Made by a program: the position numbers and the translations under genes
Shown here: positions 49,496 through 49,620 of the stretch, piece after piece
Layout: every line of letters begins with the position of its first letter
How positions within the stretch are numbered: position 1 is the first letter of the stretch
Notes under the pieces: model-generated
Databases searched by the model: none
The model's input: the letters and a program-made list of their open reading frames with translations, nothing else
Told to the model about the DNA's origin: nothing
Source: Alphaproteobacteria bacterium
GTDB taxonomy: Bacteria; Pseudomonadota; Alphaproteobacteria; UBA7985; JAUIBT01
Assembly: GCA_030428255.1 (NCBI GenBank)
Contig: JAUIBT010000025.1
Span: 1 to 49,620 of the forward strand
Length of the DNA: 49,620 nt
Direction of reading: 5' to 3'

Positions 49496-49620
49496 TAGAG
49501 CGTCGGGCGATTAGCCTGAATCTGTTTTTGGGGTTCCCTTTTTGTTTGATTTGTGATTCTCCCTCCTTGGAGGTGGATCATGGGCAAACCCTTATCGGCG
49601 GATTTACGCGAGCGCATTGT
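49496..49620 (+). mobile_element. IS630-family insertion sequence, right-edge fragment
   Basis: A TA dinucleotide at 49496-49497, 24 bp after the phosphatase stop, is followed by GAGCGTCGGGCGATTAGCCTG, which looks like an IS630-type left terminus (this family inserts at TA). The leader to 49579 is AT-rich compared with the preceding genes. Only the start of the transposase gene is in the window, so the right end and completeness are unknown. Confidence 0.65.
49580..49620 (+). CDS. IS630-family transposase, N-terminus only
   Basis: ATG 49580 opens MGKPLSADLRERIV, a standard start of IS630/Tc1-mariner-type bacterial transposases (L-S-x-D-L-R-x-R-I/V). A GGAGG (49569-49573) ribosome-binding site supports it. 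The catalytic DDE domain lies beyond the window, so integrity is unknown. Confidence 0.85.
   Translation, partial: MGKPLSADLRERI

Overview
The window is a GC-rich chromosomal segment of an alphaproteobacterium. A Rhodospirillales-like organism is my best guess, inferred from gene content and order: comF-grxC-nitrilase-DUF1178, a short RNase D followed by lptC-lptA-lptB-rpoN-hpf-ptsN, an NDUFAF5-type methyltransferase, glmU-glmS and kdsB. Both edges fall inside insertion sequences. The left edge holds the first codons of an IS5-type transposase on the minus strand. The right edge holds the first codons of an IS630-type transposase on the plus strand.

Layout. 1-800: AT-rich accessory DNA with a short ORF cut at the IS edge and a small three-helix membrane protein. 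896-4011: a methyltransferase, a SIMPL-domain periplasmic protein, and ccmB and ccmA (cytochrome c maturation). 4218-7844: DUF1178, a nitrilase-family amidase, glutaredoxin and comF on the minus strand, divergent from an NDUFAF5-like gene. 8026-14594: a minus-strand run in transcription order tkt, pgk, gph-like phosphatase, EamA transporter, RNase D and a small secreted LprI-like protein. 15021-17836: a Sel1-repeat/SPOR protein split by an in-frame TAG, coupled to a metallophosphatase. 17809-19555: an EamA transporter divergent from an ArsR-type regulator. 19722-28468: short RNase D, lptC, lptA, a very long lptB fusion, rpoN, hpf and ptsN.

28609-30682: a VOC dioxygenase and a DoxX protein divergent from a LysR regulator, resembling the CatDE catechol/quinone response. 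30835-35639: sulfurtransferase, glmU, glmS and a cupin. 35636-37928: an ankyrin/Kelch-like protein and a transglutaminase-like protein, with tandem DnaA-box-like sites between them. 38069-40431: YnjC/YnjD-type ABC transporter without a binding protein. 40636-42603: apaG and a TrkH potassium channel. 42809-47910: an RND efflux adaptor with a repetitive tail, and its pump. 48010-49472: kdsB and a histidine phosphatase lacking the usual second histidine.

Envelope biogenesis dominates: LPS transport (lptCAB), Kdo activation (kdsB), UDP-GlcNAc synthesis (glmU, glmS), cytochrome c maturation and RND efflux. The most unusual items are: (i) LptB at the end of a 950-residue ORF with about 700 residues of Q/A/R/E-rich coiled coil and disordered sequence; (ii) the Sel1-SPOR gene broken by an amber codon beside a 15-bp tandem repeat; (iii) 15-bp repeat arrays recurring in unrelated envelope proteins; (iv) the IS-cut, AT-rich cassette at the left edge, which may be a remnant pore-forming toxin end with an immunity-like membrane protein. 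No rRNA, tRNA or CRISPR array was recognised.
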